A stretch of 64,000 nucleotides of DNA from Streptomyces sp. CA-278952 (GCF_028747205.1 NZ_CP112880.1:7971501-8035500), one strand, 5' to 3'. Shown: positions 8,958-19,842, numbered from the stretch's first letter. Notes: generated by a model not told the origin, from the letters alone. Numbers and translations are program-made.

Positions 8958-9905
8958 ATGTCCGACATCCTCAGCGCCCCGCTGGTGGTCGAATTCCCCT
9001 TCACCCGATCGCTCGGGCCCGTCCAGAGCGCCTTCCTCACCGGACTGCGCGAACGCACCGTCCTCGGCGTCCGCACGGAGGGCGGCACGGTGCTCGTGCC
9101 GCCCGTGGAGTACGACCCCGTCACCGCGAACGAGATCAGCGACCTCGTCGAGGTCGCCCCCACCGGCACCGTCACCACCTGGGCCTGGAACCCGGACCCA
9201 CGCCGCGACCAGCCGCTCGGCACGCCCTTCGCCTGGGTGCTCGTCCGCCTCGACGGGGCCGGCACCGCGCTCCTGCACGCACTCGACGCGCCGGGCCCGG
9301 ACACCGTGCGCACCGGGATGCGCGTCCGCATCCGCTGGGCCGCGACGCGCACCGGAGCCATCACCGACATCGCCTGCTTCGAACCGTGCGACGGTGAGCC
9401 CGTCAGCACCGAACCCGCTCCACACACAGGGGAGTTCGCCGACCCCGTCACCGGCATTGTCGCCCCGGCCCGCCTCGACTACGTCCATACCCCGGGCCGC
9501 GCGCAGAGCGCCTACCTCACCGCCCTCGAAGGCCACCGCACTGTCGGGGAGCGCTGCCCCGCCTGCCGCAAGGTCTACGTCCCGCCGCGCGGAGTCTGCC
9601 CCACCTGTGGGGTCGCCACCGCCGAACAGGTCGAGGTCGGCCCGCGCGGCACGGTCACCACCTTCTGCATCGTCAACATCAAAGCGAAGAATCTCGACAT
9701 CAAGGTCCCGTACGTCTACGCCCACATCGCCCTCGACGGCGCGGACCTCGCGCTGCACGGACGCATCGCCGGAATCCCGTACGACCAGGTGCGCATGGGC
9801 CTGCGCGTCGAGCCCGTCTGGACCGAGGACGCCCGTCACCCCGACCACTACCGGCCCACCGGGGAGCCCGACGCCGACTACGACACGTACAAGGAGCTGG
9901 TGTAG
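8958..9905 (+). CDS. Tandem DUF35 (OB-fold, zinc-ribbon) protein
   Basis: A 315-aa protein built from two DUF35-type units. Unit 1 (about residues 10-150) has the helix-OB layout (VQSAFLTGLRERTVLG) but no zinc-ribbon cysteines. Unit 2 (about 160-315) repeats the same start (AQSAYLTALEGHRTVG) followed by a complete ribbon, CPACRKVYVPPRGVCPTCG, and an OB fold. DUF35 proteins pair with thiolase-fold partners; the best known is the ChsH2-Ltp2 pair of mycobacterial sterol side-chain breakdown. Its stop codon directly abuts the ATG of the first thiolase-fold gene, so a complex of the products is likely. An AAGGAGG site precedes the ATG. Confidence 0.85.
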   Translation: MSDILSAPLVVEFPFTRSLGPVQSAFLTGLRERTVLGVRTEGGTVLVPPVEYDPVTANEISDLVEVAPTGTVTTWAWNPDPRRDQPLGTPFAWVLVRLDGAGTALLHALDAPGPDTVRTGMRVRIRWAATRTGAITDIACFEPCDGEPVSTEPAPHTGEFADPVTGIVAPARLDYVHTPGRAQSAYLTALEGHRTVGERCPACRKVYVPPRGVCPTCGVATAEQVEVGPRGTVTTFCIVNIKAKNLDIKVPYVYAHIALDGADLALHGRIAGIPYDQVRMGLRVEPVWTEDARHPDHYRPTGEPDADYDTYKELV

Positions 9906-10958
9906 ATGCGGGACGTGGCCATCGTCGCCTTCGCCCAGACCGCACACCGGCGGCGCACCGACGAACTCTCCGAGGTCGAGCTGCTGATGCCCGTCCTCCA
10001 CGAGGTGCTCGGCGCGACCGGCCTCAGGGCGAACGAGATCGGGTTCACCTGCTCCGGCTCCGCCGACTACTTCGCCGGGCGGGCCTTCTCCTTCACCATG
10101 GCGCTCGACGGAGTCGGCGCGCATCCGCCCATCTCCGAGTCCCACGTCGAGATGGACGGGGCCTGGGCGCTGTACGAGGCCTGGGTGAAGATCCAGACCG
10201 GCGAGGCGGACACCGCGCTCGTCTACTCCTACGGCAAGTCCTCGCCCGGCCGGGTCCGCGACGTCCTCACCCGCCAGCTCGACCCCTACTACCTCGCCCC
10301 GCTCTGGCCCGACTCCGTCGCGCTCGCCGCCCTCCAGGCGCAGGCCCTCATCGACGCGGGCGCCACCGACGAACCCGCCCTCGCCGAGGTCGCCGCCCGC
10401 AACCGCACCGCCGCCGTCGGCAACCCGCACGCCCAGCTCACCGGCGACGTTCCCGCGGGCGACTACCTCGTGCGGCCGCTGCGCACCGGCGACTGCCCGC
10501 CCATCGGTGACGGGGCCGCCGCCGTGGTCCTCGCCGCCGGGGACACCGCCCGCGCCCTGTGCGCGCGGCCCGCCTGGATCCGGGGCATCGACCACCGCAT
10601 CGAGGCGCACGGCCTCGGCGTCCGCGACCTGACCGACAGCCCCTCCGCACGGCTCGCCGCCCAGCGCGCCGGAGCCTTCGAACGCCCCGTGGACACAGCC
10701 GAGTTGCACGCCCCGTTCACCTCGCAGGAGGTCGTCCTGCGCAAGGCCCTCGGGCTCGGCGACGACGTCCGCGTCAATCCCTCGGGCGGCGCGCTCGCCG
10801 CCAACCCCGTGATGGCCGCCGGGCTGATCCGGCTCGGCGAGGCCGCCGCCCGTATCCACCGGGGCGAGTCCGACCGGGCGCTCGCGCACGCCACCTCCGG
10901 CCCCTGCCTGCAACAGAACCTGGTCGCCGTCCTGGAAGGGGAGAGCACTCATGCCTAA
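9906..10958 (+). CDS. Thiolase-fold protein lacking the catalytic cysteine (1)
   Basis: A 350-aa thiolase-superfamily protein of the SCP-x/lipid-transfer type. The segment where a thiolase has its nucleophile (CASG) reads EMDGAWALYEA here, with Glu in place of Cys. The C-terminal GHP motif reads NPSGGALAANPVMAAG, with Asn in place of His. It is therefore unlikely to be a Claisen thiolase. It starts immediately after the DUF35 stop codon and overlaps the next thiolase-fold gene by 8 bp. Inference: one half of a heteromeric CoA-ester lyase or retro-aldolase. Confidence 0.8.
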   Translation: MRDVAIVAFAQTAHRRRTDELSEVELLMPVLHEVLGATGLRANEIGFTCSGSADYFAGRAFSFTMALDGVGAHPPISESHVEMDGAWALYEAWVKIQTGEADTALVYSYGKSSPGRVRDVLTRQLDPYYLAPLWPDSVALAALQAQALIDAGATDEPALAEVAARNRTAAVGNPHAQLTGDVPAGDYLVRPLRTGDCPPIGDGAAAVVLAAGDTARALCARPAWIRGIDHRIEAHGLGVRDLTDSPSARLAAQRAGAFERPVDTAELHAPFTSQEVVLRKALGLGDDVRVNPSGGALAANPVMAAGLIRLGEAAARIHRGESDRALAHATSGPCLQQNLVAVLEGESTHA

Positions 10959-12117
10959 GGAGCCCGTCGCCGTCGTCGGCATCGGCCAGACCAAACACGT
11001 CGCCGCCCGGAACGACGTGTCCATCGCCGGACTGGTCCGCGAGGCCGCCCTCCGGGCGCTGGAGGACGCCGGGCTGACCTGGAGCGACATCGACGCCGTC
11101 GTGATCGGCAAGGCCCCCGACTTCTTCGAGGGCGTCATGATGCCGGAGCTCTACCTCGCCGACGCCCTGGGCGCCGTCGGCAAGCCCATGCTCCGCGTCC
11201 ACACGGCGGGCTCGGTCGGCGGCTCCACCGCCCTGGTCGCCGCGGGCCTCGTCGCCGCCCGCGTGCACCGCACCGTCCTGACCCTCGCCTTCGAGAAGCA
11301 GTCCGAGTCCAACGCCATGTGGGGCCTCTCCCTGCCCGTCCCCTTCCAACAGCCGCTGCTGGCCGGCGCGGGCGGCTTCTTCGCCCCGCACGTACGGGCC
11401 TACATGCGGCGTACCGGAGCACCCGACGAGGTCGGATCGCTCGTCGCGTACAAGGACCGGCGCAACGCGCTGAAGAACCCCTACGCGCACCTCCACGACC
11501 ACGGCATCACCCTGGAGAAGGTCCGGGCCGCCCCCATGCTCTGGGATCCGATCCGCTACTCCGAGACCTGCCCCTCCTCCGACGGGGCCTGCGCCATGGT
11601 CCTCACCGACCGCGACGGCGCGGCCCGCTCGCCCCACCCGCCCGCGTGGGTGCACGGCGGGGCGATGCGCAGCGAACCGACCCTGTTCGCAGGCAAGGAC
11701 TTCGTCTCCCCGCAGGCCGGCAAGGACTGTGCCGCAGACGTCTACCGGCAGGCCCGGATCACCGACCCGCGCCGGGAGATCGACGCCGTCGAGATGTACG
11801 TGCCGTTCTCCTGGTACGAGCCGATGTGGCTGGAGAACCTCGGCTTCGCCGAGGAGGGCGAGGGCTGGAAGCTCACCGAGGCGGGCGTCACCGAACTCGA
11901 CGGCGACCTCCCGGTCAACCCTTCGGGCGGTGTGCTGTCCACCAATCCCATCGGCGCGTCCGGCATGATCCGCTTCGCCGAGGCGGCTCTCCAGGTGCGG
12001 GGGAGGGCCGGGGAGCACCAGATCGACGGGGCCACCAGGGCGCTCGGCCACGCCTACGGCGGAGGGGCGCAGTTCTTCGCCATGTGGCTGGTGGGAGCGG
12101 AGCCCCCGCCCGGCTGA
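10951..12117 (+). CDS. Thiolase-fold protein lacking the catalytic cysteine (2)
   Basis: A 388-aa thiolase-superfamily protein paired with the preceding one. The nucleophile loop reads HTAGSVGGSTAL, with Ser or Gly where Cys is expected. The GHP motif is NPSGGVLSTNPIGASG, again Asn for His, and the last active-site segment GHAYGGGAQFF lacks the CxG cysteine. The ATG at 10951 lies 8 bp inside the upstream gene, after a GGGGAGA site. Members annotated as acetyl-CoA acetyltransferase or lipid-transfer protein share this layout. A non-thiolase role is inferred from the missing residues. Confidence 0.8.
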   Translation: MPKEPVAVVGIGQTKHVAARNDVSIAGLVREAALRALEDAGLTWSDIDAVVIGKAPDFFEGVMMPELYLADALGAVGKPMLRVHTAGSVGGSTALVAAGLVAARVHRTVLTLAFEKQSESNAMWGLSLPVPFQQPLLAGAGGFFAPHVRAYMRRTGAPDEVGSLVAYKDRRNALKNPYAHLHDHGITLEKVRAAPMLWDPIRYSETCPSSDGACAMVLTDRDGAARSPHPPAWVHGGAMRSEPTLFAGKDFVSPQAGKDCAADVYRQARITDPRREIDAVEMYVPFSWYEPMWLENLGFAEEGEGWKLTEAGVTELDGDLPVNPSGGVLSTNPIGASGMIRFAEAALQVRGRAGEHQIDGATRALGHAYGGGAQFFAMWLVGAEPPPG

Positions 12118-12193
12118 GGGGGAGCGGTGGGCCCGGTCCCGCGCGGCCCGGGCCCGGCTCCGCAACGTGAGCCGGGACACGTAACATGGCAGC

Positions 12194-12694
12194 ATGTCCT
12201 TCCTCCGCCGCCGTAGCGCCGCAACACCCGCGGGCCCGGACTTCGACGTCCTGGCCATGGACCCCGGGGACTGGCCCGGCAACCTCGGCGCCGGTCTGCT
12301 CCCCGCCCCCGACGGTAGCTGTCAGGGTGTCTTCCTCCGTTACGACCTGTACGGCGGCCGGGGCCCGGCGATGATCATCGGCAATCTTCCGGAAGGCTCG
12401 CCCGCCCGCGAGACCGAGGAGGGCCAGGTCCCCTTCGAGGTGGCCCAACTGCTCCTCGCCCTGGAGAACGACGAGCCGATCGAGGTCGTCAGCTCCGAGG
12501 ACGTTCCCGTCATGCAGGGCGACAACCTGCTGATCGTCCGCCGCGTCAAGCTCTCCGAGAGCCGTATCGCCTGCGTCCAGTTCGACCGCAGCGACGGTGT
12601 CCTCGTAACCATCGCCAGCTGGGACCGGCCGATCACCGACGATCTGTACACCCTGCTCAAGCCCCTGCCCGCAGAGCTGTTCCAGCAGGGCTGA
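12194..12694 (+). CDS. Conserved hypothetical protein
   Basis: A 166-aa acidic cytoplasmic protein that I cannot name. After a short basic N-terminus (MSFLRRRSAATP) it is a compact alpha/beta protein with no transmembrane segment, no signal peptide and one cysteine pair far apart. The segment ALENDEPIEVVSSEDVPV is notably acidic. It has no clear ribosome site and may be translated leaderless. It stands alone and ends at a strong terminator 13 bp downstream. Confidence 0.75.
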   Translation: MSFLRRRSAATPAGPDFDVLAMDPGDWPGNLGAGLLPAPDGSCQGVFLRYDLYGGRGPAMIIGNLPEGSPARETEEGQVPFEVAQLLLALENDEPIEVVSSEDVPVMQGDNLLIVRRVKLSESRIACVQFDRSDGVLVTIASWDRPITDDLYTLLKPLPAELFQQG

Positions 12695-12707
12695 AACGTC
12701 CCTGCGC

Positions 12708-12739
12708 AAGGCCGCCCGGATGCGTCCGGGCGGCCTTTT
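12708..12739 (+). terminator. Rho-independent terminator
   Basis: AAGGCCGCCCGGA (12708-12720), loop TGCG, TCCGGGCGGCCTTTT (12725-12739): a 13-bp stem with a short T-run, placed just after the hypothetical gene at 12194-12694. Confidence 0.88.
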
Positions 12740-12826
12740 CCGTTGTCCGGGCGGGTATCCGGCCATTCCGCGTGCCCGGGTGGGCGGCGGCCCGAGAGGA
12801 GGACTAGGGTAGAAAACGAAACGACT

Positions 12827-12854
12827 GTTCAAGTTGTAGCGATCGTTCAAGTTG
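12827..12854. promoter_or_regulatory. Direct-repeat operator before the MFS gene
   Basis: The 10-mer GTTCAAGTTG occurs at 12827-12836 and again at 12845-12854, 18 bp apart, with a third partial copy (GTTCG) another 18 bp on. It lies 55-80 bp upstream of the MFS ATG in an unusually AT-rich patch. Probably bound by the TetR protein encoded by the second gene of the operon. Confidence 0.55.
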
Positions 12855-12908
12855 ATGGATCGTTCGCCGCGGAGGGTCGCCCCTACGCCTGCCCACGGAG
12901 GTCCGCGC

Positions 12909-14156
12909 ATGGCCAACCCCTACGGCGTCCTGTTCCGGACGCCCGGATCGAGGACCTTCTCCGCCGCCGGGTTCGTCGCCCGCATGCCCCTGTCCATGGC
13001 GGGCATCGGCATCATCGCGATGGTGTCGCAGATGCGCGGTGACTACGGCCTCGCCGGAGCCGTCTCCGCCACCTTCACCCTGTCCATGGCCCTGTGCGGT
13101 CCGCGGATCTCCCGGGCGGTCGACCGCCGGGGCCAGAGCCGGGTGCTGCCGCCGGTCGCCGGACTGAGCGTGATCGCGCTCGGCGCGCTGCTGCTCTGCG
13201 TCCGGTACGACGCCCCCGTCTGGACCCTGTTCGGCTGCGCGGCGGTGGCCGGAGCGATGCCCAACATGGCGGCGATGGTGCGTGCCCGCTGGACCCACGC
13301 CCTCAAGGGCTCCGACCGGCTGCACACCGCCTACTCGCTCGAATCGGTCGTCGACGAACTCACCTTCGTCGTGGGCCCCGCACTCTCGGTGGCCCTGTGC
13401 ACCGCGCTGTTCCCCGAGGCCGGGCCGCTGGTCGCCGGGGTGCTGCTGATACTCGGCGTCCTCATGTTCGTCCCGCAGAAGCGCACCGAGCCCCCGGTGG
13501 CCCGGCCGGCCGAGGGCCACCCGCGAAGCGGCTCGGCGATCCGCGGCGGAGCGCTCCGCCTGCTGGCCCTCACGCTCGCGGCCGGCGGCGCCATCGTCGG
13601 CACCGTCGACGTCGTGAGCGTCTCGTTCGCCGAACAGCAGGGCTCACCCGCCGGCGCGGGAATCGTCCTCTCGGTCTACGCGGCCGGATCCGCCGTCGCC
13701 GGGCTGGTCTTCGGGACGCTCAAGCTCACGACGCCGCTGCCACGGCTGCTCGTCATCGGCACCGCCGGGACGGCGCTCACGACCCTTCCCCTGCTGCTCG
13801 TCGGGGACATCGTCTCGCTGTCCGCCGCCGTCTTCCTCGCGGGCCTCTTCTTCGCGCCTACCATGATCGTGGTGATGGGGCTGGTGGAGAGGGCGGTGCC
13901 GCCCGCCGCACTCACCGAGGGCATGACCTGGGCCATCACCGGGCTCAGTGTGGGCGTCGCGTCCGGCGCCGCGGTGTCGGGAGCGATCGTCGACCGCTTC
14001 GGTCCCGGCGGCGGCTTCGGCGTCGCCGTCGCCGCGGGCGCGGCCGCCCTGCTGACGGCGTTGTGCGCCCGGCGTCCGCTGGAGCGGAGCCTTCAGGAGC
14101 GTCACGACCGCGACGCAGGGGAGCCGGCCGAAGCTCCCGGCGGGCCCGCGCACTGA
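12909..14156 (+). CDS. MFS transporter
   Basis: A 415-aa inner-membrane major facilitator with about 12 hydrophobic segments, for example FSAAGFVARMPLSMAGIGII near the N-terminus and a pronounced central break (PVARPAEGHPRSGSAIRGG). Length and layout fit a small-molecule or drug exporter, but the substrate is not evident. The ATG at 12909 follows a GGAGG site by 7 bases; the in-frame ATG at 12852 lies within the operator repeats and lacks one. A TetR regulator follows 56 bp downstream, and a direct-repeat operator lies upstream, so the pair is probably self-regulated and ligand-inducible. Confidence 0.85.
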   Translation: MANPYGVLFRTPGSRTFSAAGFVARMPLSMAGIGIIAMVSQMRGDYGLAGAVSATFTLSMALCGPRISRAVDRRGQSRVLPPVAGLSVIALGALLLCVRYDAPVWTLFGCAAVAGAMPNMAAMVRARWTHALKGSDRLHTAYSLESVVDELTFVVGPALSVALCTALFPEAGPLVAGVLLILGVLMFVPQKRTEPPVARPAEGHPRSGSAIRGGALRLLALTLAAGGAIVGTVDVVSVSFAEQQGSPAGAGIVLSVYAAGSAVAGLVFGTLKLTTPLPRLLVIGTAGTALTTLPLLLVGDIVSLSAAVFLAGLFFAPTMIVVMGLVERAVPPAALTEGMTWAITGLSVGVASGAAVSGAIVDRFGPGGGFGVAVAAGAAALLTALCARRPLERSLQERHDRDAGEPAEAPGGPAH

Positions 14157-14212
14157 CGGGCCCGTGCCGCAGCACACCCGCCGTCCCATCCACCACGACG
14201 CCCGGAGGCACC

Positions 14213-14770
14213 GTGCACGCACCGCAGACCGACGGACGCCTGCTCAAAGGCGAGCGACGGAAGGAGGAGCTGATCGAGGCCACGCTCCAGGTGGTCGCCC
14301 GGGAAGGAGTCGCGGGCGTCAGCCACCGGGCGGTCGCGCGCGAGGCGGGCCTGCCCGCCACCGCCGCGGCCTACCACTTCACGAGCATCGACGACCTGCT
14401 CACCGGCGCGCTCACCCGCTGCATGGACCAGGACGCGGACCGCATGCTCCGGCTGGCCGAGGAGACCGACGGCGGCCCCGAGGGCATCACCGCGCTCGCG
14501 GAGCTGCTGGCGAAGGTCGTCAACGGCCCCGGACGGCTGCTCGCGGAGTACGAGCTGTACCTGCTCGCGGCCCGCCGCCCGGAGCTCCGCGGCTCCACCC
14601 GGCACTGGCTGGAGGCCATCGCCGCGTACGGCCGCCGCTACACCGACGACCCGGTCCGGGTACGGGCGCTCAAGGGCGTCATCGACGGCCTGCTGCTCCA
14701 GGGGCTGTTGACCGACACCCCGCCGACGGCGGCGGAGTTCGAGGCGGTGCTCCGGCACGTCCTGCTCTGA
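14213..14770 (+). CDS. TetR-family transcriptional regulator
   Basis: A 185-aa TetR repressor. The N-terminal helix-turn-helix is visible at about residues 15-60: IEATLQVVAREGVAGVSHRA, then VAREAGLPATAAAYHFTSID. The C-terminal ligand domain has the LAEYELYLLAARRPELR helix typical of this subfamily. It starts at a GTG with GGAGG 4 bases upstream. Placed behind the MFS gene, it most likely represses that operon through the 18-bp-spaced direct repeats. Confidence 0.85.
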   Translation: MHAPQTDGRLLKGERRKEELIEATLQVVAREGVAGVSHRAVAREAGLPATAAAYHFTSIDDLLTGALTRCMDQDADRMLRLAEETDGGPEGITALAELLAKVVNGPGRLLAEYELYLLAARRPELRGSTRHWLEAIAAYGRRYTDDPVRVRALKGVIDGLLLQGLLTDTPPTAAEFEAVLRHVLL

Positions 14771-14794
14771 GCCCCCGCCCCGTCCGCAACCGGC

Positions 14795-14832
14795 CGCGGC
14801 CCGCCGTCCGTTCCTCCGTACGACGGGCCGCG
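14795..14832. terminator. Bidirectional terminator between tetR and geosmin synthase
   Basis: CGCGGCCCGCCGT (14795-14807) pairs with ACGACGGGCCGCG (14820-14832) over 13 bp with one G-U type mismatch and a 12-nt loop. It sits between two convergent genes. Confidence 0.65.
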
Positions 14833-14842
14833 TCCCGGAGAA

Positions 14843-17122
<2,280 letters not shown>

Positions 17123-17234
17123 CTACCCTTCGGCCATACGGAGCACGCACGACGGCGAATAGTCACATAATCGCGGCGCTGGTGCGTGCTCGGAAGGCGG
17201 TCGTTCGCCGGTCGGTCGTTCGGGAGTCTGCCGC

Positions 17235-17909
17235 TCAGTAGGCGGAGTCGACGTTGTCGATCGAGCCGTACCGGTCCGCGGCGTAGTTGGCGGCGGCGGT
17301 GATGTTGGCGACCGGGTCGGTGAGCTTCTTCGGGGTGCCGTTGACGTGGTAGGCGTCGAAGGTGGGCTGGATCACCTGGAGGAGACCCTTGGAGGGAATG
17401 CCGTTCCGCGCGTTGATGTCCCAGTCGTTGACGGCGTTCGGGTTGCCGCTGGACTCGCGCATGATGTTGCGGTGCAGCCCCTCGTAGGAGCCGGGGATGT
17501 TCTTCTTCTTCATGATGTCGAGCGACTCGCGGATCCAGCCGTCGAGGTTGTTCGCGAACTTCTTGGGCGCGGGGGCCACGCGCTCGGTGGAGCGGTTGGC
17601 GGCCTGCTTCTCGGAGCGCGCCTCCGCGGCGTCCTTCTCCGCGGTCGCCTTGCGGGCGGCCGCTGCCTTCTTCGCGGCGGCTTCCTTGGCGGCGGTCTCC
17701 TGAGCGGCCTTCTTGGCCGCCGCGTCCTTCGCCGTGGGGATACCTGCGGCGGCGACCGGCTCCACGGAGACGGAGGACCGGGCCGCCGTGGTCTGCGCTT
17801 CGCTCGGGCCGCCGGTGGCGGCTATGGCGCTGACGGAACCGGCCGCGACGAGCACGGCGGTGGCGATCTTGTGCGAGCGGGTGATGCGCAGGGTGGAGAT
17901 GCGGGGCAT
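17235..17909 (-). CDS. Secreted lytic transglycosylase (SLT fold)
   Basis: A 224-aa secreted cell-wall hydrolase that would cleave the MurNAc-GlcNAc bond. It has an N-terminal signal peptide (KIATAVLVAAGSVSAIAATG), then a 60-residue Ala/Lys/Glu-rich helical spacer (about 60-115), then a C-terminal SLT-like domain. The catalytic Glu is probably in NIMRESSGNPNAVNDWD; the GLLQVIQPTF and ANYAADRYGSIDNVDSAY motifs are typical. The ATG at 17909 with AGGAAGAG upstream is preferred; the frame runs 44 codons further but those lack secretion logic. A monocistronic gene with a long upstream region. Confidence 0.86.
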   Translation of the reverse strand: MPRISTLRITRSHKIATAVLVAAGSVSAIAATGGPSEAQTTAARSSVSVEPVAAAGIPTAKDAAAKKAAQETAAKEAAAKKAAAARKATAEKDAAEARSEKQAANRSTERVAPAPKKFANNLDGWIRESLDIMKKKNIPGSYEGLHRNIMRESSGNPNAVNDWDINARNGIPSKGLLQVIQPTFDAYHVNGTPKKLTDPVANITAAANYAADRYGSIDNVDSAY

Positions 17910-18310
17910 GCGTGAGCTCTTCCTATGGGGGACGGGCTTCGCGGCCTTCGCGCGCCGCGTCGGCAGGAACCGGGAGGTCCGGACCGCGTTCGCCGGTGGG
18001 CGATCGACGGCGGCTCGTACTCGGTGCTTGCCGGAATCCATGGTTAGCGGTCACCGACATAGGAAGCAATGACCGCCTTTACTACTCTTCATCGTGAGAT
18101 GCCAATTTATGAGCCATATGGGCGGTTCGTTACGCCGGACGGGAGGGCTCGCGCCTACTACTGGAGGTCGTAGGTGACGTGGGTCTCGTGGCGGGCCTCA
18201 CCTGCGGGGGACCTCCGGGTGGCACTGGGTCAACGCCCGGTCACGGGGAGAAGCGGCCCGGAAGGGCTCTCGTCGCCGTCGTACCGAGCCTCGGGCGGCT
18301 GCGGCCCTGG

Positions 18311-18362
18311 AGCGTCGGCGTCAGCCGGGCCGGGCGAGCGTCGGCGTCAGCTGGGCCGGGCG
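18311..18362. repeat. 26-bp tandem repeat, two copies
   Basis: AGCGTCGGCGTCAGCCGGGC plus CGGGCG at 18311-18336 repeats at 18337-18362 with one change (C to T at unit position 16). Non-coding. Confidence 0.7.
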
Positions 18363-18390
18363 ACGGCGGAAAAGCCCCCGGACGCACGAC

Positions 18391-18436
18391 AGCGCGCTGC
18401 GGGACCGGTGTGTCGGCACCGGTCCCGCAGCGCGCT
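18391..18436. terminator. 20-bp perfect hairpin
   Basis: AGCGCGCTGCGGGACCGGTG (18391-18410), loop TGTCGG, CACCGGTCCCGCAGCGCGCT (18417-18436). It is followed on the plus strand by TCTTCTTC. It lies 72 bp past the stop of the leftward phosphotransferase gene, so it probably ends that transcript; the pyrimidine tract suggests it can also stop rightward transcription. Confidence 0.75.
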
Positions 18437-18507
18437 TCTTCTTCACAGTGGTCTGGTCACCGTGGTTCTCGGCGAGGCGGGCCGTATCCCCGCTTCGCCG
18501 TCCGGCC

Positions 18508-19644
18508 TCAGCGGGTGCCGACCGCGGCCCGCACCGCCCGCCGCGCCATGGCGCAGTCGTCGTGCAGCCTGCGCAGCAGCAGCCGCTGCTCCTCGCCCGA
18601 GGAGAGCGCGCCGGGCCGGTCGGCCCCCGCCCCCGCCGCGGGCGCCTCGCGCATCGTGCGCTGGACCGCCGTCTCGTAATTGCGGATCTCGCGGGTCAGC
18701 ACCAGCATCAGGTTCACCAGGAACGCGTCCCGCGCGGCCGGCCCCCTGGCCTGGGCCAGCTGGCTGATCTGGCGTCGCGCCACCGGGGCGTCGCCCAGCA
18801 CCGCCCACAGCGTCGCCAGGTCATACCCCGGGAGATACCAGCCGGCGTGCTCCCAGTCGACGAGCACCGGCCCGGTCGGCGACAGCAGGATGTTGGAGAG
18901 CAGGGCGTCCCCGTGGCAGAACTGCCCCATGCCCTGCTTGCCGCCCGCGTGGGCCAGACCGTGCAGCAGCTTCTGCAGGTCGCCCAGGTCACGGTCGGTG
19001 AAGAGACCGAGCTCGTGGTAGCGCGCGATCCGCGACGCGTAGTCGAGCGGCGCCTCGAACAGTCCGGGCGGCGGCCGCCAGGCGTTCACCCGGGCGATCG
19101 CCCCTAGCGCGGCCCGGATGTCGGCCCTCGGCGGCGCCTCCGCCGGGTGCCGGGTGAGGGCGGCGACCCGGCCGGGCATCCGCTCGATCACCAGCGTGCA
19201 GTTCTCCGGATCCGCCGCGATCAGCCGGGGCACCCGAACCGGGGGGCGGTGCCGGACGAACGCGCGGTATGCCGCTATTTCGTGCCGGAACCGCTCGGTC
19301 CACGCCGGCGAGTGGTCCAGTAAACACTTCGCGACGGCGGTGGCCCGCCCGGTCGTCCCGACGATCAGGACCGAACGGCCGCTGCGGCGCAGCACGTGGA
19401 CCGGGTTGAACTCGGGGCAGATGCGCTGCACGGAGGCGATGGCCATCCTTACCTGCGCGCCCTGGGGCCCGGACAGGTCGATCCTTCCGCTGAGCGGTCC
19501 GGCGCCCGGCCCCGCGGCCCGTCGGGCCCGGCCCGGACCCTGCACCGGTGCGCCGGCGTGAGGAGCGAGATAGGGCCCGCCACCCGCGCCCATCGGGCGG
19601 AGCGGACGGGGCGGGGCGGACACGGAGGACGATGCTGTGTACAT
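18508..19644 (-). CDS. APH-family phosphotransferase with a TTA codon
   Basis: A 378-aa protein-kinase-like phosphotransferase of the aminoglycoside/choline kinase family. The catalytic loop is [13 protein letters not shown] and the metal-binding segment [21 protein letters not shown], both intact. The N-terminal 65 residues are Pro/Gly/Ala-rich. The start at 19644 ([12 protein letters not shown]) has no good ribosome site; the ATG at 19447 is an alternative that would remove this tail. One leucine codon (19321-19323, in [10 protein letters not shown]) is TTA, the bldA-decoded codon, and it is the only TTA I found in the supported genes here. It is divergent from the NsdA-like gene. The substrate is unknown. 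Confidence 0.8.
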   Translation of the reverse strand: MYTASSSVSAPPRPLRPMGAGGGPYLAPHAGAPVQGPGRARRAAGPGAGPLSGRIDLSGPQGAQVRMAIASVQRICPEFNPVHVLRRSGRSVLIVGTTGRATAVAKCLLDHSPAWTERFRHEIAAYRAFVRHRPPVRVPRLIAADPENCTLVIERMPGRVAALTRHPAEAPPRADIRAALGAIARVNAWRPPPGLFEAPLDYASRIARYHELGLFTDRDLGDLQKLLHGLAHAGGKQGMGQFCHGDALLSNILLSPTGPVLVDWEHAGWYLPGYDLATLWAVLGDAPVARRQISQLAQARGPAARDAFLVNLMLVLTREIRNYETAVQRTMREAPAAGAGADRPGALSSGEEQRLLLRRLHDDCAMARRAVRAAVGTR

Positions 19645-19793
19645 GGGCGAGACAGATCCCTTCGTGCGCCGACAAGGTACGTGCGCCAACCCGGCCGACG
19701 GCCGTTCGGCACCCTGGGGAGTACCTAGGGCTGCCGGGCGGGGTGGCGCTTTCCTACCTGACACCGGAGCGCGGGTGGCAGACCATCTGGCGG

Positions 19794-19813
19794 ACCCTGG
19801 CGAACCCTGGCGA
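19794..19813. repeat. 10-bp tandem repeat in divergent promoter region
   Basis: ACCCTGGCGA occurs twice in tandem (19794-19813), with a degenerate copy just before (CATCTGGCGG). It lies 30 bp upstream of the NsdA-like start. The one-helical-turn spacing could serve a regulator; this is not proven. Confidence 0.45.
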
Positions 19814-19842
19814 ATAGTCACAGCGCATCTGACAGGGGGTTA

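Larger units (their letters stand above)
17910..18507. other. Long intergenic region, no gene seen
   Basis: 598 bp without a credible gene. The left half must hold the promoter and leader of the transglycosylase gene (leftward). AT-rich sequence at 18065-18130 stands out from the GC-rich surroundings. The right half holds a 26-bp tandem repeat and a 20-bp hairpin, annotated separately. I looked for a c-di-AMP riboswitch, common before such hydrolases, and found no convincing match. Confidence 0.5.

Noticed and set aside
17910..18180. c-di-AMP (ydaO-type) riboswitch before the transglycosylase gene
   Set aside because: The position is right for Streptomyces cell-wall hydrolases, and a CCGCTAACC element occurs, but the other conserved core segments were not found on the minus strand.
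18174..18767. 197-codon plus-strand frame across the hairpin
   Set aside because: It would run through a 20-bp terminator-like hairpin and into the antisense of the phosphotransferase gene; composition is not protein-like.
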